Source: Mesostigma viride (taxonomy: Eukaryota; Streptophyta; Mesostigmatophyceae; Mesostigmatales; Mesostigmataceae). From it: a DNA stretch of 64,000 bases. The stretch is taken from assembly GCA_009746045.1 (NCBI GenBank), contig RPFO01000448.1:3429049-3493048 (forward strand), given 5' to 3'. Under the pieces are notes generated by a model. It did not search any database and had not been told where the DNA came from. It saw only the letters and a list, made by a program, of their open reading frames with translations. Below, one piece after another: positions 1-11,550 of the stretch (position 1 is its first letter; each line of letters begins with the position of its first letter). Position numbers and translations under genes: made by a program.

Positions 1-500
1 GGGGTGTTTGGGTGGTGGGGTAGAAGACATTGTATAGTATTTGGGGGGGGGGTATAAGACATTGTATAGTATTTGGGGGGGTGGGGTGGGGCATAAGACA
101 TTGTATAGTATTTGGGGGGGGGGGTAGAAGACATGGTATAGTATTTGGGGAGGGGGGGTTAGCAGACATTGTATAGTATTTGAGGGGGGGGGGGAAAGAA
201 GACATTGCATAGTATTTGGGGGGGGGGGGTAGAAGACATTGTATAGTATTTGGGGAGGGGGGGTAGAAGACATTGTATAGTATTTGGGCGGAGGGGGTGT
301 AGAAGACATTGTATACTATTTGGGGGGGGGGGGGTAGAAGACATTGTATGTATTGGGGGGGGGGGGGGGTAGAAGACATTGTATATAGTATTTGTGTGTG
401 TGGGGGAGGTAGAAGACATTGTATAGTATTGGGGCGGCGGGGGGGGGGGGGGGGGGTAGAAGACATTGTATAGTATTGGGGGGGGGGGGGGGGGGGGCGG
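1..500. repeat. G-rich minisatellite
   Basis: About 13 tandem units of a core like GACATTGTATAGTATTT, each followed by a G run of 6 to about 20 bases, so period varies around 33-45 bp. Unit-length variation is mostly in the G run. No gene is visible. The long G runs on the plus strand could form G-quadruplexes (inference). Confidence 0.95.
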
Positions 501-528
501 AGGGACGCAGTGAGGGTTGGGATGGGCG

Positions 529-730
529 GTTTGTGGTTTGTGGTTTGTGGTTTGTGGTTTGTGGTTTGTGGTTTGTGGTTTGTGGTTTGTGGTTTGTGGT
601 TTGTGGTTTGTGGTTTGTGGTTTGTGGTTTGTGGTTTGTGGTTTGTGGTTTGTGGTTTGTGGTTTGTGGTTTGTGGTTTGTGGTTTGTGGTTTGTGGTTT
701 GTGGTTTGCGGTTTGCGGTTTGTGGTTTGT
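529..730. repeat. TTTGTGG heptanucleotide array
   Basis: About 29 copies of TTTGTGG in tandem, with two TTTGCGG variants near the right end. It resembles but does not match the plant/algal telomere repeat TTTAGGG. The open frames across it are a by-product of the 7-bp period. Confidence 0.95.
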
Positions 731-1166
731 TGTTGTGAGTTTTGGGTTGTGGTGGGGTGGGGTGGCGTGGAGGTGGGGTGGGTAACCATGGTGGGTGACG
801 TGGTAGGGAGGAGAGGGCATGGAAGGTGGGGTGGGGGTGGGGGGTGGGGGGTGAAGAGAGATGCGGTAAAAAAGACACACGCATGCACACATGACGAATG
901 CAAGTCAACGAGAACCACGTTAACCACAACGAGAAATGATAGTAGTATTAAAATAATAGACGTCATGGGAACCCATCCATTGGCCAGGGTCTCCTGACCA
1001 CGGCTTGATTTGACATGGGACCACAATCGACGGCTCAACAATAGACACTGTCATGGCACCTGCGGCTGGATACCCATGCCGCTGCCGGTCCTCTACCCCT
1101 CAACCTATACTATCAAGGAGACGACTATAGTATGCCAATATAGTAGACCCATAAAGCAACAACCAC
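731..1166. other. no gene seen
   Basis: GT-rich sequence gives way to ordinary sequence. Nothing beyond possible continuation of the neighbouring intron is supported here. Confidence 0.5.
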
Positions 1167-4100
1167 CCCTTCAGCGCGCCCGTGTTCATCCTCCTCTTCT
1201 TCCACCACAAAACCCTCCATCTCCTGCTATAGTGTACATGTATACTATGTATGTATAGTACACTCACACGTGCCCATCCTCCTCATCTCCTTCCACGATG
1301 AAACCCTCCATCTCGTCCTCCTCCTCGTCCTCGTCGTCCTCCTCTTCCTCCTCCTGAGGCGCCTCGTGGGGCTCGTCCGCCAGGCCTGGGGTTGGAACAC
1401 CCGTGTAGCAACACACCGGCCACCAGGCACCAGGCATCAGGCATCCATCATTCGTGTGAGCAGCCATCGCCGGACTAAAGACACAAGGTTTTAGTTCTTT
1501 CGGAGCTGCCATCGCCGGATCAGCCATGAAACCAGCAGCTCTCCAGGCACAGACCAACTTTACAAAAATTATTAAACAAGTGATTTCTTCCATAAGTAGG
1601 ACATAAACATTGAAAATGTTATGTTTTGGGAATGAGACAAGCGAAAACAACATATATTAATCACCGATAACAACTAGAACGCCGACATGGGAAGCCCATT
1701 GAACCGAGGTGCAGCAAAGGACCATCCAGCGGACTTCTCTCTATCCAGCAAAGTGTGACAAATGAAATTGCCCAACCAAATGGGCGGTTGCCTTGGCTTC
1801 CCACGCGTAGAGGAAGCGGGCGCATGAGTACACACAGCCCAAGAAGCGCGCCCCTCTATCCCTCTCTATCCTCTCTATGCCTTGGGCTACATGCAAAAAA
1901 AAAAAGCTAGATGCCCCAAAAATGCCACCACTAGATGCCGAAAATGCCATCGACTACCCACACCTCGCATCCCTCCCTCCGGCAAACAACACCAGACTTT
2001 CAAACACAAGAGTGCCAGGACATACAGTAGCTCTGGGTGACTCAGACGAGCAGCTGGTTTCCACCAGGGCTCCATGCGCAGAGGGCCACAGCGTCGTGCC
2101 CCAGCCACTACTGCTCAACCAAGTGTCATCCGACCCCAACACACCTTTTACTTTACTGTACTGACCCACCTACCAAGGTGCCAAAAGCACCAGGCTGTGC
2201 TGCCCCACCCACTACTAACCACACCACGCCATACTTCACAGACCCACCCGCAATCATCCTCCCCAACCAAGCTCTACTATATAAACCACCATACTACACC
2301 ATCCAACCAAACCAACGGTACTGCCCCCACCCACCATCATCCAGCCCACCCGCATCCTCCCCGATACGACCTTGCGACATCATCCATGATACCAAATCAT
2401 CCAACCCATTCCACGGTACCGCCCCTCTACCATGGGCCATCAATTACGGCACCGCCCCACCTATTATCACCGCACCCACCGTCATCCTCCCCAAACAGCG
2501 ACTGCTTCAGCTTCTCTTCAGCGGTGCGGCCGCCCTTGCCCTTGCGCACGCTGGGCCCCGCGACGTCGTCCTCGATGTCCTCCAGGTGGCCCGACCCGGC
2601 CACAGCCGCCGCTTTCTTGAGGCGTTTGAGCCGGCCGCCCATTGACTAAAAATAGCATCCAGGTTTTCCAGATGGGGAGCAGGAGAAATGAAATACCAAG
2701 GGGGCAACGAGGGGGCGGGAAGGGATTATGATTAAACAGGAACTTGAAAGGAAACAGAGGGCAAAAAAACACAAAGAACTAAGGCAACCCTGACTTTCAT
2801 TGTCATACAGCGGCGGACTCATCTTCCCAATGTTCCAGGGCTTCCAATGTTCCAGGGCCATGGAGAAGAATGCTGTATGCGTTGCCATACGACATACCAC
2901 ATATGGCTTGGGAATAAAAAGGTAAAATGCGTCAATACACGACAAAACTGTCAACATATAACCTCATAAGGGTTTAAGAAGCAGGCAAGGTACCCACAGC
3001 GCCGACTTTTCAACGACTTTTCAACCATGACAGAACACAGCAACATTATTGGAAGCCACGAGCGGGCACAAGAGTACTGGAAGCCAAGAGACGACATGGT
3101 TGCAAGCAAACCCATTTGCCTTGCCAAACTGCAGCAGAGATGCCCCAAAACAGAGCTGTGATAGGTGGCTTCATCTATCGCAAACATAAAGATTGTCTCC
3201 TTGATAAAGAGGCAGGATCCCGTGAGAAGTTGGGGTGTACTGCAGTCTACGCCCAAGCAAGCGGACACCATGGATAGGGGAAGCCGACCCCATAGAAAGG
3301 CGTGAGAGGGATCACCCGCGTGCAGCGTAGTACTTACGTTCGCTTAATATGTCGGTTGGTTACAGTGAGCACAAGAGGGGTCACCCCTCGTGAAACGTAG
3401 GTAAGAAGGATGGGTGTCAGGGACCCTACACCATGTGCCAGGTACGTGGATACAGGCTCGATGCGATACAATCTCTTGCACTGCACTGCTATACAGTGAC
3501 CCTTGAATGTAATCCACCCGGTGACGGCCCACCAAAAGATGCTATTGTTTTAATACACCAGGCTCCAGTGGATCAAGATGCATTAAGATGCATTCTTACA
3601 GCATGCACCCACATCGTCACCCGCTCTCCAAGCCCCCATGCCAACCGAAACGAGAAGATTGCAGACGTCGGGCCCCACGTGGGACAAACACTCGTACCTC
3701 GCGAGGGATGTCGTCGTCCTCGTCCTCGTCAGAGAGACGACGCTTACTTTTCTTCTTTTTCGATTTCTTCTTCCTCTTTCTGCCTTCCTCATCGGACCCC
3801 TCCGACTGATCGCTTTCAGAACCACCTTCTTCCTCTTCCTCCTCCTCCTCCTCCTCCTCCTCCTCATCGACGATGAAACCGTCCTTCTCGAACTCATCTA
3901 GGCCCTCCTCTGCACGCACGGAAACCACACACCCTCAATTATGTCAGATAAAACATACGAATTTCGCGAAGGTATTCAGGAACTAGAATTACAAACACCA
4001 GAAACGCTGCTTACCCTCTTCTTCGCTTTCGGACCCCGAGTCTGAGGCCTTGTCATCAATAGCTCCTTCCTCCTCCTCCTCTTGGGCTTCGACTTCCTCC

Positions 4101-4273
4101 TCCTCGCCCTCCTCTGCTCCCACATCTTCTTCTGCAATCTCCGACATACGAATAGCACGCGTAAGAAACGACGGCCCTGGAACTCGAAGCTACAACGGTA
4201 GCACCCAAATCAGAAGAATTGTGCACTACCCTAGACCACAACATAAGCAAAAGCACTAACCTTCTGAGCTCAT
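1167..4273 (-). CDS. SPT6: SPT6-like transcription elongation factor, N-terminal exons only
   Basis: SPT6 is a histone chaperone and elongation factor that travels with RNA polymerase II. Modelled exons on the minus strand are 4261-4273 (ATG at 4273), 4015-4131, 3698-3909, 2480-2645, 1270-1385 and 1167-1226. Junctions have GT/AG ends and matching phases (1, 1, 0, 1, 0). The peptide starts MSSEEEDVG and is strongly acidic. It has DEFEKDGFIVDEEE in exon 3, KRLKKA followed by GRTAEEKLKQSLFG in exon 4, and DEMEGFIVEGDEEDG in exon 5; these match the acidic N-terminus and KRLKK...SLFGD block of plant SPT6. The catalytic-like core, S1 and SH2 regions are not in the window and would lie beyond its left edge. 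An exon between 3698 and 2645 may be missing from the model, and the last exon is the least certain. Confidence 0.6.
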
Positions 4274-5604
4274 CTTGAAGGGAAGCTCGACTTTTTGCTG
4301 CGTTTAAATTACATTAGAATACGGAGACATAACTGCCTATGATATATATCAACAGATCAAATTCTATTGTTGAAGGTTTAAACGCACGGCGCCATAGCTG
4401 TCCTAGTGCCACACCAGCTGAAGATAGTTTGCACTCACGCGAAAAGTCTGCAAGTTTATGATGGCAGGTCTATGCTGTTCTATGACTCCTGGGGTCGGCG
4501 TTTAATATGGTTAGATATCGGCTGCGCTCTGAGAGGCAACTCCGCCCAAGGTACTTGAATGCCTAGTAGGTACAAATGCCTGTAGAATCTTTAAATTGTG
4601 GATTGGAAATAATGTACGACATAAAACTATAGTACCACCAACCATACTAAATATATCCGGCCCTCGGTCACTATAGATTCTCGCTGCCCATGTGTGCGGC
4701 GTTGTTGTTGTTGTCGTTGTTGTTGTGGCCCACGCCGCACATGGGCAGCAGATGCACATGTGCGGCGTGGGGGACACCAACGACGACGACAGAAAACTAG
4801 ATTCAGTTCAGTTATGGTGATTGTATGAATCTAGATACGGCTTAGCGCTCACCTCCCGGATCGAGCCTTGGTACGTATACAACGGTCCGACTGGCACGAT
4901 GGAGAGGCCTCCAGTTCATCACATTGCGGGCGACCTCCGAGTCCGGCAGTGGCCCACATGCCGTACCGACGAGACCTTCATCTCGAGCTCCTCGGCCCTC
5001 ACGCTGCCGGCAGCTGTCACCTGCATGCAAGACGCCCCGCCCGAGACTCTCGGCATGATTTTTCCCATGCAATATCACGCCCTCCATTCGCAGCAAGGCC
5101 CGTCCGTCTCCTCCAATATGGCCGACTGAGTGCGGGCTGTGCCGTTACAGGAGATCGGATGTCCGGGTGATGGCAGGCAGTGCCTACCCATCCCACCGCA
5201 CGCACCACGTCCAGCAATGATATTTCCATTGAATCCGCCGTTGCTGGGCCCCGGGCTACTGCGTACATTTCCTCAATCGCTCCATAGCCTCCTCCATCAA
5301 TGGTCGGTGCCTCGCTCCTTGCGGCCCCTCCCCCACGCCGGATATCCATATTGCGGGTATTTCCTCGTAAATGGTGGGAGAGCGATCGCAGCAATGGTGC
5401 TCACCACTAGACACTCCCGGCCAGCTAGGCTAGAAACACCGACACGCCCTGATCAAGCATGCTGTTTCCGGCCCCACCGTCTAGGTCATCTAGTCGCTCT
5501 ACACGTAAGCCAGCCATAATTTCAATGCACACGGATACACATTTCCATCACCATTCATATTCATCATCCTGCACGACTCGAACACGCGGACAAGATAACG
5601 GCAG
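4274..5604. other. intergenic, no gene recognised
   Basis: Only short open frames with no recognisable protein. It contains the hairpin listed separately at 4683-4749. The stretch next to 4273 should hold the promoter of the SPT6-like gene, but I see no clear core element. Confidence 0.5.
4683..4749. repeat. hairpin built from a dispersed motif
   Basis: GCTGCCCATGTGTGCGGCG (4683-4701) and its near-perfect inverted copy (4733-4749) flank a GTT-rich loop. A third half copy follows at 4751-4772. The same GCTGCCCATGTGCGGCG word recurs in the 18.3-18.5 kb repeat. Confidence 0.75.
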
Positions 5605-5668
5605 GCTCGAGCTACCATGGTCCGGATTCTCCCGATTTCTGGCCTGCGCTGGTTGTCTCCTTGATATT
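5605..5668 (+). repeat. dispersed repeat, copy 1
   Basis: Sequence from GCTCGAGCTACCATGG to TGTCTCCTTGATA. It is the reverse complement, with about one mismatch, of 36796-36857. The terminal word GGTTGTCTCCTTGATA also occurs near 3195, 33016, 33318 and 35003, so it belongs to an interspersed family. Confidence 0.8.
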
Positions 5669-5875
5669 GGCAATCAAGGTCTTCACCTCACATATACGCT
5701 ACCGGCTACCACCATACCGGCCATGAGCCCTTGCTGCACCACACGATGTGTGCGGCCCTGAATTAAAGTACACTGCAGGACTAGGAACCACCCGAAATAA
5801 TTACATCAGGGTCTCTAATGGCCTCGGCGTCACATCTTGCGAACGTTGTCACTGTCGGTTGGCAGTTGCCAGTTA

Positions 5876-6690
5876 ATTAATTAATTAATTAAAATCATAG
5901 CTCCGTTGGGAGCATATGTAACACATAGCCCTGAGAAAGGGGCATCTATGGGTTTGTAATATGTCAATCAGGGCTACAACCTGCAGGTGGAGGATGTACA
6001 ACTGTCACCTGCTCTGGGTGCACAAGGTGCACCTGCACCGCCATGATGGTTCATGCCTCCTTATCAAGCACAGGCACCCAGGGGGGGCTTGAGGAGAGGG
6101 CCTAGAAGGCCTGCATGACATATGGGGTGGAGGGTATGTGGCTAGGCTATAGCTGGTGTACACATGGCATCTCAGCAGAGAGTAACTCCTTGCATAGGCA
6201 TCGCATGGCTAAATTCTTAATGCATCATCCATGGGAGGTCCCATTGTAGGCTGGGCGCGGCTAAATACTGAAAGCAACATCCATGGGGGCCATTATGGGC
6301 GCACATGCGCGTGGGCCACTTGCAAAGGCTAAGCCTATCTAATCTACACTACTGGTATATTCCCTAGTCTGGGGTGGCAGGAGGGGCCTGCCAGGGCTTG
6401 TGGTCAACGTGGATGACCGCCCCCCTCCAGTATACCGGCTTCCCCCCTGCACGCTGCCGGAGCTGAAGGTAGGTCGGCCATAGCTCGCGTCGCCGCTGTT
6501 GCTGGGCCAGGGTCAAGTCGTCGTCCAGCGTGAAGCGAGTCTCCGCGAGCTTCTTGCGGCATTTAAGGAACGCCAGCTTGTCCGTCATGTACTTAAAGGT
6601 GAGGAGCACGGGTGCCGGGCCAGCCTTCCCCCGCGCGCGGGGGAGGCGGACAGCCGACATGTCCAGCTCACCAGTGAGTAACATGGGGGC
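5876..6690 (-). mobile_element. half-LINE-like element, left copy
   Basis: Read on the minus strand: an ORF1-like domain (6684-6364), about 450 bp of unrecognised sequence, then a 3' end with CTCCCAACGGAG and an ATTAA-rich tail at 5876-5892. That 3' end resembles the tail of the LINE copies at 9.4-9.65 kb, but no reverse transcriptase lies between ORF1 and tail. The layout is like mammalian HAL1 elements (ORF1 plus 3' end, no ORF2). A second copy lies at about 33.04-35.64 kb. Boundaries are approximate. Confidence 0.55.
6364..6684 (-). pseudogene. LINE ORF1-like C-terminal domain fragment
   Basis: The 106-residue frame has an L1 ORF1p-like pattern. It contains PAPVLLTFKYMTDKLAFL, a basic KCRKKLAETRFTLDDDLT stretch, then QQQRRRELWPTY and a hydrophobic RGAVIHVDHKPW end. 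This resembles the transposase_22 (L1 ORF1) RRM/C-terminal arrangement, in which ORF1p binds RNA as an RNP with ORF2. Neither an intact N-terminus nor a coiled coil is visible. It runs opposite to the reverse transcriptase fragments that start at 6.96 kb, so it belongs to a separate element. Confidence 0.5.
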
Positions 6691-6959
6691 AAGAATGGCG
6701 CGCTTAACTGCCTCAAGGAGGTTGCCAGTTGCTGTTGGTGTTGCATGGTGAGGGTTGCAGATGTTATAGGAACAGCTGGTCCAATGTTGCTATATGCATG
6801 CAGTTACTCTTGCCATTATGTGTCTCCATGGGCCTCCATGTGGTTCCACCTCGACCGGCTCGGCGGCCGGCGGCACTGCACGGGGCACCCCGGTGGAGCA
6901 CACTGGGGACGGAACGGCGCCGGTAAGCCTTGACCGACCTGGTTGGCCCACAATGTTTC
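6691..6959. other. junction between repeats, nothing recognised
   Basis: Short stretch between the half-LINE-like element and the LINE reverse transcriptase remnant. No feature supported. Confidence 0.4.
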
Positions 6960-9655
6960 CTTGACAGGTGGGGCTCGCGCCCCCCCGCCGCCGCTTCACC
7001 CCGAGACGGCCGCCCGTCTCGGGGTTGCAGGACCCCCGCCGCCTCCGGCGCCCCCCTCCTCGGCCGCGGACTACCAACCAAGTCCCCGCCTTGCAGGAGG
7101 GCTGCCTTGCCAGGTGCCAACGACGCCGTCCACCCCTTCACTTTGAAGGAATTGGACGGCGCCCTTGCTCGCCTGCGGTACGACACGGCGGTCGGTGCCG
7201 ACCACCTTTCTGCTGAGCTGTTGAAGACCCCTGACCTAGCGCGGTGAGGGATCTCTGCTGGCATTCTGCAACCGTGTAGTCCTGCTCTCTGACGAGCCTC
7301 CGCCTGCTGAGTGGCATGCAGACGGCCATCCGCGCCACGCTGTACAAGAAGGGCTCTGCTGCTGACCCCGGTAACTATCGGGGTGTCTGCCTCCACAGCG
7401 CCGCGCTGAAGGTCTTCATGCGCATGATGCTGCACAGGCCCCGCGCCGTGTTGGATCCACACCTGGGTGAGTCTCAGATGGGCCCGCTCCGTCGTGGTCG
7501 TAACACTGTCATGGCTGTGTTTGTCGCGCGCCGGTTGATGGAGGAGGTGCGTCGCCTTTGCCCTGACAGTTTGCCGCTGGTCTTCATTTTTGTTTACTAT
7601 ATCATGGCCTCTGACACGGTCCTCTGGGAGGCTCCTTGGGCCATCCTAGCTCTGGATCGGGTGCCACGAGCACGTTTATTGCTGCCATTCGTCGACTGTA
7701 TGATGAGGGCTCACAGGCAGTAGTGCGGACTGCGGAAGGCACCACCCCACCATTCCCCCTTCACCACGGGGTGTGGCAAGGTTGTGTCTTGTCCCCATAC
7801 CTGTTCATTATTGTCGTGGATCACGTCATGCGCCGGGCACGTGCGCGCTTTACTGCTCTTAAGGGGTTCGAGCCAGGCTTGGACATCCTTAACGAGCGCG
7901 AGCACGGCGGGGTTAGCACTGGCTACCGCCTGGCCGGCCCGATTTATGCGGACGACACGTACCACCCTCATCGCGCGCCCGGCCTGAGCACATTCAGCCC
8001 TGGCTGGACTGTCTGGGCCTGAAGGCTCGAGGGCGGTGGGGTTCAGGAGATTAGTGTCAAACTGAGGCGATGGTGATTGGGGCCTCCAGTTGCCCACCGC
8101 TGCCGCGCCTGCTCGACGGGACGTACGGAGGTCCCGTTCCGCGATCGCTTCAAACTGTTGGGGAGCATGCTCCCTGACCCGACACCGCCGACGATGTGGA
8201 CATCCGCATCGGCCTGGCCCAGGCAATGCAACACCTGCTGGCGCTCGAAGGGCCTGGGCGAGCACCGCAAGCGCATGCTCTTCAAGGTCCTCGTCCTCAC
8301 GGTGCTCACGTATGGCGCCGAGGCGTACGTGGACACTCACAGAAACACTGGCAGCTAAACTAGATGACTTGGTTTACAGGCCTGCTACGACAGGTCCTGA
8401 ACGTAGGGTTATCCAAGCTATACATGTCATTAGAGTCTTTGTATCAGGGTATGCCTCGTATTTCGGACGAGATTAGGCAGCGTAGGATACCATTTGTAGG
8501 ACATCTTGCTCGCACCAGGGCTCCATGTCGACACCACGCCCTTGGTCTGACCGGCCCCCAGCGGCTTGGCCAGCCAGGGCGGCATATTTTGACCTGGCCT
8601 GGCCCCAAGGACATTCCTTAAATGGTAGGGAAACATGCCACGAACTACACCCAGATGTTGCTGGCCGACCTAGTGGTCCCAGCCCAGTTTGAACACCGCA
8701 TCCACTCTCTCTCCCTTCTTTGGACTGCCATGCAGGTACAAGACGCGGTGGCAGAAGATTGTCAAGGCTCACACGCCAGCCCCTACGTGGGCAAGCCACC
8801 TCCCCCCAAGCGGGGGAGGCGTCTTGATGAGTTATGTAGTTAGGATTTTCTAGGTCCTCGTCCTCACGGTGCTCACGTATGGCGCCGAGGCGTGGACCCT
8901 CCCACCCAAGCTGGCAGCTCGGCTAGACGGCACGGTTTACAGGATGCTCCGCCAGGTCCTTAACGTAGGTTTTTCCGAGCGTCCGTCATCAGAATCTTTG
9001 TATCATGGCATGCCTCGTGTTTCGGACGAGATTAGGCAGCGTAGGATAGCATTTGTAGGACACCTTGCCCGCACCAGCCAGGTCGACACCACCCTCGGTC
9101 TGGCCGGCCCCCAGCGGCTTGGCCAGCCAGGGCGGCACATTCTGACCTGGCCTGGCCCAGAGGACATTCCCAAACGGGTAGGGAAACCTGTCACGAACTA
9201 CGTTCAGATGTTGCTGGACGACCTAGTGGTCCCAGCCCAGTTTGAGCACCGCATCCACTCTCTCTCCCGTCTTTGGACTGTCATGCAGGACAAGACGCGG
9301 TGGAAGAAGATTGTCAAGGCGCACACGCCCGACCCTTTGGGCAAGCCACCTCCCCCCAAGCGGAGGCGGCGTTTTGATGAGTAGTGTAGTTAGGTTTTTC
9401 TAGATAGCTTAGAGTTAGTATAGTTCGATCACGCGGCTTCCTCCACCCCATCCATCATGGAATATGTGCTACATGACCTCCCCACGGCGGCATGTTATAA
9501 TTTAATTTAATTTTTAATTTTCTAGAAGACTAGATAGCTTAACTCTATAGAGTTAGGTTAGTTCGATTACGCGGCTTCCTCCACTCCACCCATCCATCAC
9601 GGCATATGTGCTACATGATCTCCCAAAGGAGGCATGTTATAATTTACTTCAATTT
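6960..9655 (+). mobile_element. LINE (non-LTR retrotransposon) remnant, copy 1
   Basis: Pieces of one ORF2-type reverse transcriptase appear in order in different frames. They are the start FTLKELDGALARLRYD (about 7140-7190), LYKKGSAADPGNYRGVCL (about 7340-7395), a degraded palm YIMASDTV (about 7598), GVWQGCVLSPYLF (about 7770-7806), the catalytic YADD (about 7945), and the tail with LTYGAE (about 8300) and HILTWPGP (about 8585). Multiple frameshifts make it a pseudogene. No endonuclease is visible, so it is probably 5'-truncated. Its 3' UTR is interrupted by a second LINE (8854-9516) and resumes to about 9655. Clade not determined. Confidence 0.8.
8854..9516 (+). mobile_element. 5'-truncated LINE nested in copy 1
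   Basis: Flanked by a 9-bp target duplication ATTTTCTAG (8845-8853 and 9517-9525). It starts inside the tail region at LTYGAEAW and keeps one uninterrupted 171-codon frame (8869-9384) ending KRRRRFDE. A 3' UTR and a TTTAA-rich tail follow. The open frame and clean duplication indicate it is younger than copy 1. Confidence 0.85.
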
Positions 9656-9868
9656 AATGGGCCTCTAACCATCCCGCCACCATGCCAGCACCCTCCACCC
9701 CGCTAACCCCCACTCGCCCCACTCCCACGCCTGTTCTCACCCCACCCACAAACATACATTACAGACATCCACATGCCGCTATCCATCCCCCCGTGACTAC
9801 GGACCACTGACTCGCCCCCACACTGAGGTCCCCCACAACACCGTAACACCGCCCTCCTCCCCAAGGAC

Positions 9869-11550
9869 AGGGAGGGAGGGAGGGAGGGAGGGAGGGAGGG
9901 AGGGAGGGAGGGAGGGAGGGAGGGAGGGAGGGAGGGAGGGAGGGAGGGAGGAGGAGGGAGGAGGGAGGGAGGGAGGGAGGAGGGAGGGAGGGAGGGAGGG
10001 AGGGAGGGAGGGAGGGAGGGAGGGAGGGAGGGAGGGAGGGAGGGAGGGAGGGAGGGAGGGAGGGAGGGAGGGAGGGAGGGAGGGAGGGAGGGAGGGAGGG
10101 AGGAGGGAGGGGGAGGGAGGGAGGAGGGAGGGAGGGAGGGAGGGGGAGGGAGGGAGGGAGGGAGGAGGGAGGGAGGGAGGGAGGAGGGAGGGAGGGAGGG
10201 AGGGAGGGAGGGAGGGAGGAGGGAGGAGGGAGGAGGGAGGGAGGGAGGAGGGAGGGAGGGAGGGAGGGAGGGAGGGAGGGAGGGAGGGAGGGAGGGAGGG
10301 AGGGAGGGAGGGAGGGAGGGAGGGAGGAGGGAGGGAGGGAGGGAGGGAGGGAGGGAGGGAGGGAGGAGGGAGGGAGGGAGAGGGAGGGAGGGAGGGAGGG
10401 GGAGGGAGGGAGGGAGGGAGGGAGGGAGGGAGGGAGGGAGGGAGGGAGGGAGGGAGGGAGGGAGGGAGGGAGGAGGGAGGGAGGGAGGAGGGAGGGAGGG
10501 AGGGAGGGAGGGAGGGAGGGAGGGAGGGAGGGAGGAGGGAGGAGGGAGGGAGGGAGGGAGGGAGGGAGGGAGGGAGGAGGGAGGGAGGGAGGAGGGAGGG
10601 AGGGAGGGAGGGAGGGAGGGAGGGAGGGAGGGAGGGAGGGAGGGAGGAGGGAGGGAGGGGGAGGGAGGAGGGAGGGAGGGAGGGAGGGAGGGAGGAGGGA
10701 GGGAGGGAGGGAGGGAGGGAGGGAGGAGGGAGGGAGGGAGGGAGGAGGGAGGGAGGGAGGGAGGGAGGGAGGGAGGAGGAGAGGAGGGAGGGAGGGAGGA
10801 GGGAGGGAGGGAGGGAGGGAGGGAGGGAGGGAGGGAGGAGGGAGGGAGGGAGGGAGGGAGGGAGGAGGGAGGGAGGGAGGGAGGGAGGGAGGGAGGGAGG
10901 GAGGAGGGAGGGAGGGAGGGAGGGAGGAGGAGGGAGGGAGGGAGGGAGGGAGGGAGGGAGGGGGAGGGAGGGAGGGAGGGAGGGAGGGAGGGAGGGAGGG
11001 AGGGAGGGAGGGAGGGAGGGAGGGAGGAGGGAGGGAGGGAGGGAGGGAGGAGAGGAGGGAGGGAGGGAGGGAGGGAGGAGGGAGGGAGGGAGGGAGGGAG
11101 GGAGGGAGGAGGGAGGGAGGGAGGGAGGGAGGGAGGAGGGAGGGAGGGAGGAGAGGAGGGAGGGAGGAGGGAGGGAGGGAGGGAGGAGGGAGGGAGGGAG
11201 GAGGGAGGGGGAGGGAGGGAGGGAGGGAGGGAGGGAGGGAGGGAGGGAGGGAGGGAGGGAGGAGGGAGGGAGGGAGGGAGGGAGGGAGGGAGGAGGGAGG
11301 GAGGGAGGGAGGGAGGGAGGGAGGGAGGGAGGGGGAGGGAGGGAGGGAGGGAGGGAGGGAGGGAGGGAGGAGGGAGGGAGGGAGGGAGGGAGGGAGGGAG
11401 GGAGGGAGGGAGGAGGGAGGGAGGGAGGGAGGGAGGGAGGGAGGGAGGGAGGGAGGGAGGGAGGGAGGGAGGGAGGGAGGGAGGGAGGGAGGGAGGGAGG
11501 GAGGGAGGGAGGGAGGGAGGGAGGGAGGGAGGGACGGAGGGACGGAGGGA
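9869..11550. repeat. GGGA tetranucleotide array, 1.7 kb
   Basis: Nearly uninterrupted GGGA/GGGAGG with occasional 3-base (GGA) or 5-base (GGGGA) units. The whole plus strand is purine, so all minus-strand frames are open (Ser/Leu/Pro repeats); these are artefacts. The tract could form G-quadruplex or triplex structures (inference). Confidence 0.97.

Noticed and set aside
529-730. Telomere-type repeat
   Set aside because: TTTGTGG is not a known telomere unit, and the array is short and internal.
2037-2649. Two overlapping plus-strand Pro/Ser/His-rich frames of about 200 codons
   Set aside because: They overlap the SPT6-like exon on the other strand and have low-complexity composition.
4821-5761. 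Several overlapping 80-130 codon frames on both strands
   Set aside because: No motif, mutually overlapping, and typical of GC-moderate non-coding sequence.
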